A DNA stretch of 64,000 nucleotides. It comes from Anadara kagoshimensis (lineage: Eukaryota; Mollusca; Bivalvia; Arcoida; Arcidae). The first letter of the stretch is position 1. Every line of letters begins with the position of its first letter. The DNA is taken from the NCBI GenBank assembly GCA_021292105.1, contig CM037869.1:36025835-36089834 (forward strand), in the 5' to 3' direction. The translations under genes and the position numbers were made by a program. The notes beneath the pieces were generated by a model. It did not search any database and was not told the DNA's origin. It saw only the letters and a list, made by a program, of their open reading frames with translations. This document shows positions 33,052 to 44,179 of the stretch, piece after piece.

Positions 33052-36000
33052 ATGAAAGATAGTAAGATGGTTGGATGGTTTTATGCCATGATCTTTTTAT
33101 TAATAACAAGATGCTCTGGTAATATTTTATAATTATTTTGTTTTCATGCTGTCAAAAGTCTTCCATTTGACCATTTTGACACATGAACCATATTTTTATT
33201 ATAAAATTTGAATTTTTGATCTCTAGAATAAAATTGTGTTTTCTAGAAAAGGGTAATTTGATTCTTAAAGTAATAAAACCATACACATGATACAAGCATA
33301 CAATCACTTCTGTCCACCAACATATAATATACCAGTCCAGGAATTTATCAAGGGCCTATTTAGGGCCGAAATTCTGCCCCATTCCCAATGGAAAAACATT
33401 GATTTTTTCCCAAAATGGGCTGAGAAAATTCCCAATTAGAAAATTGTACCAGATACATAGCTGAAGTCTGGTCATAAATGTGGCTGCTTTTCTCAATCTT
33501 CAATCAACTCAATACACTAAAAGCATTAGATTTAATCATTAATGGCACAAAAATGATGTCAAAGTTTTCCCAAAATGAGCAAAAAGTTGATAGTTTTTCC
33601 CAATTTTTAGTTAAGGGCCTTTTCCCAAAAGACCCTGATAAATCCCTGCAGTCAGTGAAGTGTGTACAAGTCAACCTGTCAGCCTGTTCTGTTATTAAAA
33701 GTGTAGCGGTCTGGGTAGCTCAGTGGTAGAGCACTCCCCTATAGTGCGGAAGGTCCCAGGTTCGATCCCCGGTCCGACCCTGCATTTTTCTCTTTCCTGT
33801 TACATTTGGGGACTTGTCCGACCCTGGGAAGTGGCCGACCAATTGGTTGGTCCCAGGGTGGAACCTGGCGGTTTCGATTCAAGGAACTTGAATCGAAAAA
33901 AAGGAAGGGAGGAATGTAGTGGTCTGGGTAGCTCAGTGGTAGAGCACTCGCCTATAGTGCGGGAGGTCCAGGGTTCGATCCCCAGTCCGACCCTGCATTC
34001 CCTGTTTTCTCTTTCCTGTTACAAAAGTATTCTATTATATTCATGATGCTGGCAACCCAAGTGGTAAATTTCAATAAGTCAACTGACAAACTTTCTCAAA
34101 CTTGGATTTGAACTTAAGTGGTGAGAGGCACTGTGATCTTTAAACATGCAAACCAAATATATCTTATCCAAATAACTGCAGTGGCCCTCACTGCATATGT
34201 TCCAATTCTAATGATGCAAGTGCGAGAAAATTTGTCATTGATTTTCTCCAGGCACTCAGTATTTTTCCACTTTCTTCCATTGACTGATTCTATAAAAGTG
34301 AAAGAATCTTGACTGGGTCTTAAAAACTATTTCAGTAACTCTGCTACTCTCCGATATGAGCAAAATCTTCACTTAAGAAGGTGTTCAGTTTTGACAGGTT
34401 GGACTGTATCTAAAATTTATACCAATCTGCAGGTCTGAGACTTGTATCTTTTCAGTCAGACTTTTTATATATTATATTTATGTTTCTTAAAGAAAACATC
34501 AAAATTTTGAGATTTGGATCATGTAGAGTTTTCGCCTAATTTCCAAAACTTGATTTTTTATAAAAATTCACTACACATAATATATGTGCTATTTCTATGA
34601 GAAGAACAAAAACAGAGAAAGTAAATGACAAACCCATTGTGGAATTACCATGGGGTTCGCCGTTGTACCACGTGGTCAATACCTCTTAACGTTTGTGCGG
34701 ACCATTTGGAAAACCTCAACGTCACAAATTCCTGGAATAACGTCGTTTTTACGGGAAAAGTCATATTGTGCGATTCCATGTCCATTGGAAACAAGCGTTT
34801 CGCAGACACGTTAGAAGGTATCACGTGGTACAGCGGCGAACCCCATTACCAGAGAGAAATGTGTTGTACAATTAAAACTTGTTTCTTTTTTTCCAGGTCA
34901 GATTTGTAAATTTTACCACTTGAGAGCTGACTGTAGATACAGGATAGATGGGATTTCTATGGTCCAAATACAAGCTACAATAAATCAGTGTAATGACCCA
35001 GTAGACATTACCTTCAGACTTCAGGTAAGGTAGTAACTAGTGATGGGTATCGGTTGCATTTTCATAATCGATTAATCGGTTATAATCAGAAGATGATTTC
35101 GATCGATTTTCAGATTATAATCGATAAATTGGAGCGGAAATTGCAAAGTAAATTAGATTAAATTCTAATTTTTAGTCCTGATAACATCTGCAAGATATTT
35201 GTATTTCAGTTAAGACTTAAAATATCCTCGACTTTTCTGATTATTAAATTCCTTACATTTGTGTTAAGTTTTCTTTTCCAAGTACACTTATTTCAGCTAC
35301 AATTTCATACTTATTTTGTAAGAGACATGAAATATTACACACAAGCTCCAAATGAACCATTCCGTTTTTCCATAAAAGAACTTCAGTTGATAATCGAAAT
35401 CAATCCATTATTACATTTTAGAATCGATTATCGCTAATCAGACGCTCAAACGATTAGATATCGATTAATCGGTCCAACAATAGTAGTAACTCACTAAAAA
35501 CTAAGTGAATAGTGGTATCCATGGTTTTGTTTATTTAATATTTTTATAAATTGAGTATTCATATCCTTATTAACAATTTTTTTAAACAGTTTTATACATG
35601 TAGATATTTTCAAATCAAATACAAAGAAAATGGCATTCCTAAGATATTACCTAAACCAAGGGTTCTACTGCAATACCAGAAAACTTAATACAATATACCA
35701 GTAAACTTAATCCATATCCACTGAAAATAATTTCTTTGCAAAATTAAGGGTTATGTTGTTTTTTATATGGTATGCTGACAAATTCCATTTAGAGTCCAAC
35801 CTGTCTATAAAGGCCACCCAAGAGAACCAGTAAAAGTGGCCATTATTGGCAGGTGGCCTTTAGATACAGGTTCAAATAATATAAAAAAAGAACAATGTAA
35901 TACAATTCTACTGGCCTTTATAAGCCGGCGGCCCCTATATAGAGGTGGTCTTTAAGGCAGATTCGACTGTATATATGTACTACCACATCTATGGACCATT

Positions 36001-39000
36001 ACAACTCAATTATACATTATATATGTTCCTGTCAGGAGTATTTCGCTTATTTTGAGGTACTACAAATACAGGAAACTAACGCCTATGAATAGTGGAGTAT
36101 GGTGTTTTTTTTTTGTAGGTAGCCATTTCAGAGAACAAGTGAACTGACAAACTGCCACTTCTTTCATAATAGGATTTGAATGTTTGTGAAGAAAATTTCA
36201 GTGATTCATAAGTGCATGTATACAACTCAACCTCTGAGGTCCCTTTTTAGCTCACCTGACCGAAGGTCATGTGAGCTTATGGCATAGCGCAGCGTGTGTA
36301 TGTGCGTGCGTGTGTGCCTCGTTAACACCTATTTTCGACTTCACCTCTGAAACTACTGGACAGTTTTTAATGAAACTTTGTCAGAAGTATATATGGGCCG
36401 GTGCAATTCAGATTTGTTCGTGGCATTGCTATGGCTACCATAACTAGGTCAAGGTGACCTAGGGGTGCAAAAATCTTAAAAAATCTTCTTCTCCGAAAGT
36501 ACTGATTGGAGAAAAAATCTGATGTGATATTTGGCTTCTCTAGGGTCTTAAGCCTATAGTTTGTTCATTTTGTGAAATTCGGATAAAAAATAGGTTACGC
36601 GTTTTTGCGTTTAATTTTTAAAAAATCGTAAAATAGCTTCAAATTCTTATAACTTGACTATTTGACCAGATAAAGACATTTTTTTCAGTTTTGACATCTT
36701 CTTGTTAGTATCTTCAAAATGAGGTCAAGGTCGATTGTGAAGGTCGTGACCTAATTTTTTTTTACCTCTGATTATATTTATTATCTCGAAAACTATAAAC
36801 TTTTTGTATAGGCATGTATATTAGAATGTTGTAGGTATCGATACAATGATCATTTTGATGTATAGAAAAAGGTCATGGGTTCAAAGGTCAATGTCACAGA
36901 TGCGAAACAATACCGAAATGGTTAATTATCTCGAAAACTATAAACATTTTGTATAGGCATGTATATTAGAATGTTGTAGGTATTGATACAACGATCATTT
37001 TGATGTATAGAAAAAGGTCATGGGTTCAAAGGTCAAGATCACAGATGTGAAACAATACCGAAATGGTTAATTATCTCGAAAACTATAAACTTTTTGTATA
37101 GGCATGTATATTAGAATGTTGTAGGTATTGATACAACAATCATTTTGATGTATAGAAAAAGGTCATGGGTTCAAAGGTCAATGTCACAGATGCGAAACAA
37201 TACTGAAATGGTTAATTATCTCGAAAACTATAAACTTTTTGTATAGGCATGTATATTAGAATGTTGTAGGTATTGATACAACGATCATTTTGATGTATAG
37301 AAAAAGGTCATGGGTTCAAAGGTCAAGGTCACAGATGCGAAACAATACCGAAATGGTTAATTATCTCGAAAACTATAAACTTTTTGTATAGGCATGTATA
37401 TTAGAATGTTGTAGGTATTGATACAACAATCATTTTGATATATAGAAAAAGGTTATGGGTTCAAAGGTCAAGATCACATATGCGAAACAATACGGAAATG
37501 TTTAATTATCTCGAAAACTATAAACTTTTTGTATAGGCATGTATATTAGAATGTTGTAGGTATCGATACAACGATCATTTTGATGTATAGAAAAAGGACA
37601 TGGGTTCAAAGGTCAAGGTCACAGATGTGAAACAATACCGAAATGATTAATTATCTCAAAAACTATAAACTTTTTGTATAGGTTTGTATATTAGAATGTT
37701 GTAGGTATCGATACACAATCATTTTGATGTATAGAAAAAGGACATGGGTTCAAAGGTCGAGGTCACAGATGTGAAACAATACCGAAATGGTTAATTATCT
37801 CAGAAACTATAAACTTTTTGTATAGGCATGTATATTAGAATGTTGTAGGTATTGATACAATGGTTATCATGATGTAAAGAAAAAAGTCATTGGGGTTTAG
37901 TATTTATGTGTTCTTTAAATCTATCAGCTAGCCATTAGTTATCAGGTGAGCGTATCAGGCCCATGGGCCTCTTGTTTTTAAAAAAGAGTGACAAAGAAAA
38001 GTATCTAGACCATGTTCATCTTGATGTTTCAGAAAATGACTTTCAGGTGAAACTTTTACTGTATTTTATTTTCATTTTAGTGTGGAAATCCAAAGTTAGA
38101 TTGGAAATATACATTTGTGAATTCTAATGAGTTGAAAGCTGTTCCTGGTTTTGATACAGACATTGGATTACAAGTAAAACAGGGTTTTATTAAAGACAGT
38201 TCATATAGAGTAGAGGTAAGTGTATAATATACATGTACCATATTATTAAACCACTTCCTAACAAAATCAGACTATTTTTGCTGCACTTCTTTATACCATT
38301 TACCATTCGTTTTTGTAGAAAATTGATCTGATGTTGATAACACTCTAGAATCTCCAGGTATGCTATCAACTATCCCTTTTAAATTACATGTACCAAGAGT
38401 ACTTACATGGCTACTTTGTTTGAGATTTTTAGTTTTTAATTTCAAACAAAGTCTAGATACGTCCATTTAAATTCTTATTTAATTAAAGGGTTCGTTGGAA
38501 AATTTGCACATGACCTAAATGAGGTAGTCACCAATAAAACAAATAGGAACCAATTTTCATTGTCAATATTTGAAAATCCTATTGAATTTATGGATTAAAA
38601 CAAGTTTGGTTTCACAGATTCAACAGAAAAATTGTAGGATATACATATATTTCAGCACCATTTAAGACTGAAATTTGAGAAAGTCAGAGAGTGAGAGAGA
38701 GAGATATAGAGAGAGTTTACATTGAAGAGATGAAAACATTCTTTTTGCTTGATTTGTGAAAAAATGAATGCTACAGTTCTTTCATTTGTATTTTCAGGCT
38801 GACTTCCATGTAAGAGAACAGCCTAAAACCGATTTTATAAATGAAGAAATCAGGTTAACCATACCTGATAACTGTCTCACAGGTAGGGTTTTAATTATAT
38901 TACTGTAACATTGTTATTAGAAATGTGGAAATATGAATTCTGATTTTATACCTTTTGTTGTGACCTTACATGTAGTTAGAAATCTAAAATGATTTAATAT

Positions 39001-39910
39001 ACAAGTTGAAATTACATGTTTTTAACGAGACCCATTTAGGCAGATCCTGCTGTACTGAAGTTGATGTATTTACGTAAGTAAAATTTTTCTTGATTTCAAC
39101 ATCAAATTCCATTAACCAATTTTAAAATGTTAAAGCATGCAAATCTTTTGGATGTCAGCTAAATGGCCATATCTGACTCATTATAAACTTTTTAATTTTG
39201 TTATTTGATAACAGAAAATGATTATTAGTATGGTTATCTAATGCAGCCAGAATTTCATCAAACATGTAATAATTGACAGAACCTCCAATGTGAGAAAGTT
39301 TCTCAGTTTGTTTGCAGAAGGTCAGTGGTTTATCCAGATACTCTGGTTTCCTGGACCATCTCTGAACTTACAGCCTTTGCAAAAGTGACAGAATATTGAC
39401 TGGGCATAAAACACTATGACTCGACTTATTTCAGTTGATTTTGTTATCAGAGATTAAAAAATGTTGTGTTTCTTGAATATATAAAAAAAAATCATCTTTT
39501 TTAGAACAAATTCCAGAAAAGTTTTATGTACGGTACTAGCAACAATTTTAAAATTCTTTTTAATTTTTCTCTACCTTTCTCTTTTTACAGTAAATGATGG
39601 AGGGAAGGTAGCGATTGGTGTTTTAGTGTCATTGATCATTGTGGCATCCATAGCTTTAGTCGTCATACTATGGATAAGGTGGAAAAGAAGAAACCAATTT
39701 TTACACAATTCTGATACATTAGTGACAAATGTGGCACCTCCCGGAATTTCTGAGCCGCCAGCGGTGCACTTTAAAAATGACAGTGAAGATTTACAGATTT
39801 CACCGTCGCCTGGTGGTAGTAACACAGAAAGGGAGATAACTCAAACTATTGCTAATGGTGTGCAAGCAAGTGAGCAATCAGGGAATAATTCAGCACATGA
39901 GAGATATTGA
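33052..39910 (+). CDS. Uncharacterised single-pass (type I) membrane protein, five exons
   Basis: Exons: 33052-33118, 34897-35024, 38081-38215, 38798-38882 and 39591-39910. They join in frame to 244 residues, with AG/GT borders throughout. Exon 1 starts with ATG directly after a CAG acceptor, so at least one 5'UTR exon lies upstream. Residues 1-23 look like a signal peptide (hydrophobic WFYAMIFLLITRC). The ectodomain is short (about 120 residues) and has spaced cysteines (ICKF, DCRY, QCND, QCGN, DNCL). A membrane helix (VAIGVLVSLIIVASIALVVI) is followed by a basic stop-transfer (RWKRRN) and a polar Ser/Glu/Asn-rich tail of about 70 residues. I do not recognise the family. A receptor or adhesion role would be guesswork. 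Intron 2 hosts a Helentron-like element and other repeats. Confidence 0.85.
33705..34025 (+). repeat. Two tandem copies of a tRNA-derived SINE
   Basis: Copy 1 (33708-33800) and copy 2 (33917-34022) share GGTCTGGGTAGCTCAGTGGT, the anticodon-like loop CTATAGT, GGTTCGATCCCC, and the post-head TTTTCTCTTTCCTGTTAC. Copy 2 begins after an A-rich/GGAAGGGAGGAATG spacer. In intron 1 of the membrane-protein gene. Confidence 0.72.
34080..34330 (+). repeat. SINE remnant
   Basis: TTGGATTTGAACTTAAGTGG (decayed B box) and the tail GAAAGAATCTTGACTGGGTC match other SINE tails in the window. Confidence 0.45.
34650..34846. mobile_element. MITE family 'TACCACGTG', copy 2
   Basis: The inverted arms run from TGGGGTTCGCCGTTGTACCA to GTACAGCGGCGAACCCCA. 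Flanking TTACCA occurs on both sides, a likely target-site duplication. It ends about 50 bases upstream of exon 2 of the membrane-protein gene (34897), very close to its splice acceptor. Confidence 0.68.
35793..35970. mobile_element. MITE of the 'CCTGTCTATAAAGGCC' family, copy 1
   Basis: It starts GTCCAACCTGTCTATAAAGG and ends with TCTTTAAGGCAGATTCGACTG. It is roughly 180 bp and related in layout to the copy at 50766-50947 (internal AAAGAGCAAT-like and GGTCCTTA..TATAGAG motifs shared). It lies in intron 2 of the membrane-protein gene. Confidence 0.55.
36249..37975 (+). mobile_element. Helentron-like non-autonomous element, copy 2 (8 core units)
   Basis: Its ends and 5' unique region are nearly identical to copy 1, but it has about 8 core units instead of 12. 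It is flanked by T at both ends and has the same subterminal repeats and 3' hairpin. It is inserted in intron 2 of the unknown membrane-protein gene, in gene orientation. High identity to copy 1 suggests recent mobility; the copy-number difference points to unit gain or loss in the core. Confidence 0.8.
39240..39420 (+). repeat. SINE 3' part
   Basis: The body TTGTTTGCAGAAGGTCAGTG leads to the tail AGAATATTGACTGGGCATAA, shared with other SINE copies. In intron 4 of the membrane-protein gene. Confidence 0.45.
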
Positions 39911-40047
39911 AAATATAGTTCTCCTTATAAATAAGCTTCCTCTCAACTAAAGAAGTATCACTAACCAAATATGAAGACATTTAAGTGTAAACAGTCTACA
40001 TACAACTACAGGATTTAACATGACCTTATAAATACAATTCCTTTCAA

Positions 40048-40372
40048 ATGGCAACCTCTTTATTGTACAAAGGGCAAGTTTTGTTTGGAAGGCAACCTCT
40101 TTATTGGACAAAGGGCAAGTTTTGTTTGAAAGGCAACCTCTTTACTGGATAAAGGGCAAATTACTTTTGAAAGGCAACCTTTTCACTGGATAAAGGGCAA
40201 GTTTTTTTGAAAGGCAACCTCTTTACGGGATAAAGGGTAAATTACTTTTGGAAGGCAACCTCTTTACTGGATAAAGGGCAAATTACTTTTGAAAGGCAAC
40301 CTCTTTACTGGATAAAGGGCAAATTACTTTTGAAAGGCAACCTCTTTATTGGAAAAAGGCCAATTTCTATTT
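40048..40372 (+). repeat. 41-bp minisatellite, about eight units, after the membrane-protein stop
   Basis: Eight units of GGCAACCTCTTTACTGGATA-AAGGGCAAATTACTTTTGAAA, starting about 140 bases past the TGA. Probably inside the 3'UTR. Confidence 0.8.
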
Positions 40373-41230
40373 GTAGCTGAAAAGCTGTCATTAGCATGTA
40401 TAGGAATTGATTTTCATGACAGATACAGATTCTGAAAGTAGAAAATAATTGTCCCAGTATTAAAGACAAACTGTTTATATCTAATCATATTTTTTTTTTT
40501 GAGAGATTAATTATTTTTACCTATCAAAACCCTAACTATTGTTGTAAATGTTGTATATGAAGGTTGTCAGTGTTCACATGTTTAGACACATGTTTTTATC
40601 AAGATTTTTTCATCAAACTTTGAAGGTGTCATTTTTTTATAATTTTTTCCATGATCTTTTTTTTACTGTCCTTTTGAAAATTTAAGATCAAAGCTTCGAA
40701 ACTTGTAGTGTAATTTCCAATTATGGCCAGTATATATTTCCAGAATTAACTAGAATCTCAATAATCATTGTAAATGGATTTTATTTTAACACACTTATTT
40801 TCATAATACATGTACTGTATAAGAAGTACTAATAATATTCACAACTTTTATGGTTACTCTTGTACCCTGATTACCGGTATATCTTCTCGGTTAAGATTTT
40901 TTATTTCCTTTGGTATACGTTCCCTGCAGTAGGAACCGTGAAAATTTCTTGCAGTAAAATATTTTAGAAGATGAAAACAGCGGAAGTTTCCTACCGCTAA
41001 TGTCTCTTCTTGTACAGTAATCATTCATTCCAGATTCATATTCCCTTACTTTGCAATAAGGTGATTTACCATGATCATTACATGTCATTTTTTGCATGTA
41101 TTTTACATTCCACAGACTGCTGAAAAAACAAATGTTTTATATGTTTATTATAATTCATACAACGAACACAGTGATTTTTTTTATGAATTTTTTAGGCCAG
41201 ATGAGTAAATCTGAAATTATGGCGTTTTTA

Positions 41231-42798
41231 AGCTCACTTGGCCTAAAAGGCCAGATGAGCTTTTGCCATCACTTTGCGTCCGTCGTCGTCGTCCATCCGT
41301 CGTCATCGTCCGTCCGTCGTTAAAGATCAACTCCTCAGAAACTGCTGGGCCTTTTGCAACCAAACTTTGTCACAACAGTCCTTAGGTTGTCTACTTTAAA
41401 AATTATGTCCGACATGTCCGCACCTAATCCAACATGGCCACCAGCAGGGACCATAGATTAACATTGGACCCTATGGGAAAATACGTTCAAAGATATTTTT
41501 TTCTGAAACTACTGAGCCAATTGGAACCAAACTTGGTCACAGTAGTCCTTAGATGGTACCTTCTGAAACCGATGTTTTTTTAAGTCTGCACCTGATCCAA
41601 GATGACCGCCAACGGGGAACATAGGTTAACATTGGACCCTATGGGAACAATATCAAAGATCTTTTAGTCAATGGGAAACAAACTTGGCCACAATAGTCTT
41701 TGAATGGCCCCCTTCAACATTGGGGTTTTTGAGGGCCGCACCAAATCCAAGATGGCCGCTAGCGGAGAACATATTTTAACATTGGACCTTATGGGAAAAT
41801 ACGTTCAAAGATATTTTTCTCTGAAACTACTGAGGCAATTGGAACCAAACTTGGTCATAGTAGTCCTTAGATGGTACCTTCTGAAACCGGTGTTTTTTTA
41901 AGTCTGCACCTGATCCAAGATGTCCACCAACGGGGAACATAGGTTAACATTGGACCCTATGGGAACAATTTCAAAGATCTTTTTTCTCTAAAACCCTAAG
42001 CCAATTGGAACCAAACTTGGCCACAATAGTCTTTGGGTGGTGTTTATTTTTAAGTCTGCACCTAATCTAAGATAGCTGCCAACGGGAAACATAGGTTAAC
42101 ATTGGACCCTATGGGAACAATTTCAAAGATCTTTTTCTCTAAAACCCCTAAGCCAATTGGAACCAAACTTGGCCACAATAGTCTTTGGGTGGCCCCCTAC
42201 AACATTGTTGTTTTTGAGGGCCACACAAAATCCAAGATGGCCGTCAGTGGAGAACATATTTTAACATTGGACCCTATGGGAAAATACGTTGAAACATATT
42301 TTTCTCTGAAACTACTGAGTCAATTGGAACCAAACTCGGCCACAATAGTCATTGGGTCTTTACATTTGGTATTTTAAAATAACACCTGCATTTAAAAATC
42401 AACTCCTGTGAAACAACTTGGCCAATTGCAACCAAACTTTGTGACAATAGTGTGGTCTACCTGAAATATTGTGTCCAACATGTTCGCACATAATCCAAGG
42501 TGGCCACCATAGTACATCAGTCACTGCCTTATGGCTTTTGTCCTTAACCTTATTTCATGGTCCATTGACCAGTTTTGGATAAGGAAAATTTCTCAGGTAT
42601 TATACATGAAAAGTTGTTGATACTTGGTATGTATTGTCTCAAAATTTTGAAATATGGTTTGGTTTTGAAAGGAAATAATAATGAAATTTTGTGATAGAAA
42701 TAAATATTGTGTAATAAATTTCAACCATTTATTTAAACATTTTCATTCTGCAACAACTCTACCTAGGTGAGCTATACAGGCTCCTGGGAGCCTCTAGT
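41231..42798 (+). mobile_element. Helentron-like element, divergent subfamily ending CTAGT
   Basis: The left end is AGCTCACTTGGCCT, with the hairpin partner AGGCCAGATGAGCT. The right end is AGGTGAGCT, then the hairpin AGGCTCC-TG-GGAGCCT, then CTAGT followed by T. CTAGT fits the CTRRT consensus of rolling-circle elements. The core is about six imperfect units of roughly 150-250 bp containing GCACCTGATCCAAGATGGCC and ACATTGGACCCTATGGGAA. No coding sequence is supported. It lies between the membrane-protein and OTU genes. Confidence 0.72.
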
Positions 42799-43276
42799 TC
42801 TAACCATCGATCTGTAATTACGTACTTGTAAAAACAAGAAATGGAAACCATGTGTACTAACACAATATGATCATCACTTCAGTTTTTGAGAAAAGTCAGT
42901 TTGACCGTCAAATTGAAACTCAATATTATTACACTGCCAGTAGTGAAACACTGCTGAATATTATTTCTGATACATGTATACAGGGCTTGGTTTATTCACC
43001 TGTCCAGATGAATAGAAATCCTTTTTAAGAGTCACACATATCAGAACACTGAGTCGAATCATTCACAGTATATATTGACCTTGAAGTTAAATTTTTTCAT
43101 ACAATTTTAAAAAAATAATTATTTTTTAATATTTTTGTGTTGGTTGTACAAAATGTATTTTGTCCTGATTCACTTATATGCCACTTCCAATGATTTCTTC
43201 CAGAGTAATGTCTCAACTGAAACATTCCTGTCAGAATAGAGCCATTCCTTGTTGTATGTATACATATTATATACCG

Positions 43277-43441
43277 GTACACAGTGTGTATGTACAACCC
43301 TCCGTATCAGGTTGAGTCCTTTTTTTAGTAGGCGTATCACTACGAGTCGTGCTTGACGAGTCGCACAAGTGGACGAGTATTGATACGGCTACTAAAAAAA
43401 GACGAGACCTGATGCGAAGGGTTGTACATACACACTGTGTA
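43277..43441. repeat. Foldback element, arms about 50-55 bp
   Basis: ACACAGTGTGTATGTACAAC..CCTCCGTATCAGGT is inverted at GACCTGATGCGAAGGGTTGT..ACATACACACTGTGT, with TTTTTTTAGTAG/CTACTAAAAAAA extending the stem. The loop holds GTATCACTACGAGTCGTGC. Intergenic. Confidence 0.75.
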
Positions 43442-44179
43442 TATGATATTTTTATCTAACATTTCTAACTAGGTTATTCAAACTCATAAAAAACAACACT
43501 TTATATGAAAAAAAACTATATTTTACCACAGAAAAACACTGAACTATGACATATGTTCTGTAGTAATGACGTCATTATTTACATTTGACAAATCGGAGAT
43601 TCCCGAATGACGTCACAATGAGGAAGTCACGTGTACTTTACCGCCAATGTTGTATCACCACATTGTGGTGATACAAGATTCTGTATCATGCGTGTATGAT
43701 AAAACTTGTATTTCGCCAAATCAGACAGAAAAACTAGTCTAATGCTAGATAAAATGAATAATTTAAACTGTATTATCCTTTAATGGTATTTGGTTGTATG
43801 TCTACCATTTCTTTGGAATAAATTGCTGCTGTTAATTTTTAGCTGTTCACCATTTGATTGCAGAAAGTTTATATAACTTCAATTGAGTTCTAAACACACT
43901 CAACATGCTGTGTTCGCTCATTGACTTTTTGTTGATTGAGGAAAGTTAGGAAATTAAGGTCTACCGGTAAAAGTAAATTTTTCTTGCCAATTATTTTTAA
44001 AACTTGATTGTCAAAGTCTGATGGCGATCATTGCTTTACCAATAATTAATAATAAGTCCCTGCTTGCGGTATTTTATTTTTTACCCAATAGAGCAATCTC
44101 AATGTCTTTTAATATCAAATCCAAAGCTAGCCTTGCTTGCACCATCAAATACTTAAAATGAGCAAATTACTGGATTGTT

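Noticed and set aside
33708..34000. Two possible tRNA genes (anticodon-like ATA)
   Set aside because: They are tandem copies with an identical non-tRNA 3' extension and acceptor mismatches; SINE heads fit better.
43563..43576. Perfect TAATGACGTCATTA palindrome (CRE-like)
   Set aside because: It is a plausible CREB/ATF site by sequence, but lies in repeat-rich DNA about 3.7 kb past one gene and 8.7 kb before the next, with nothing tying it to a promoter.
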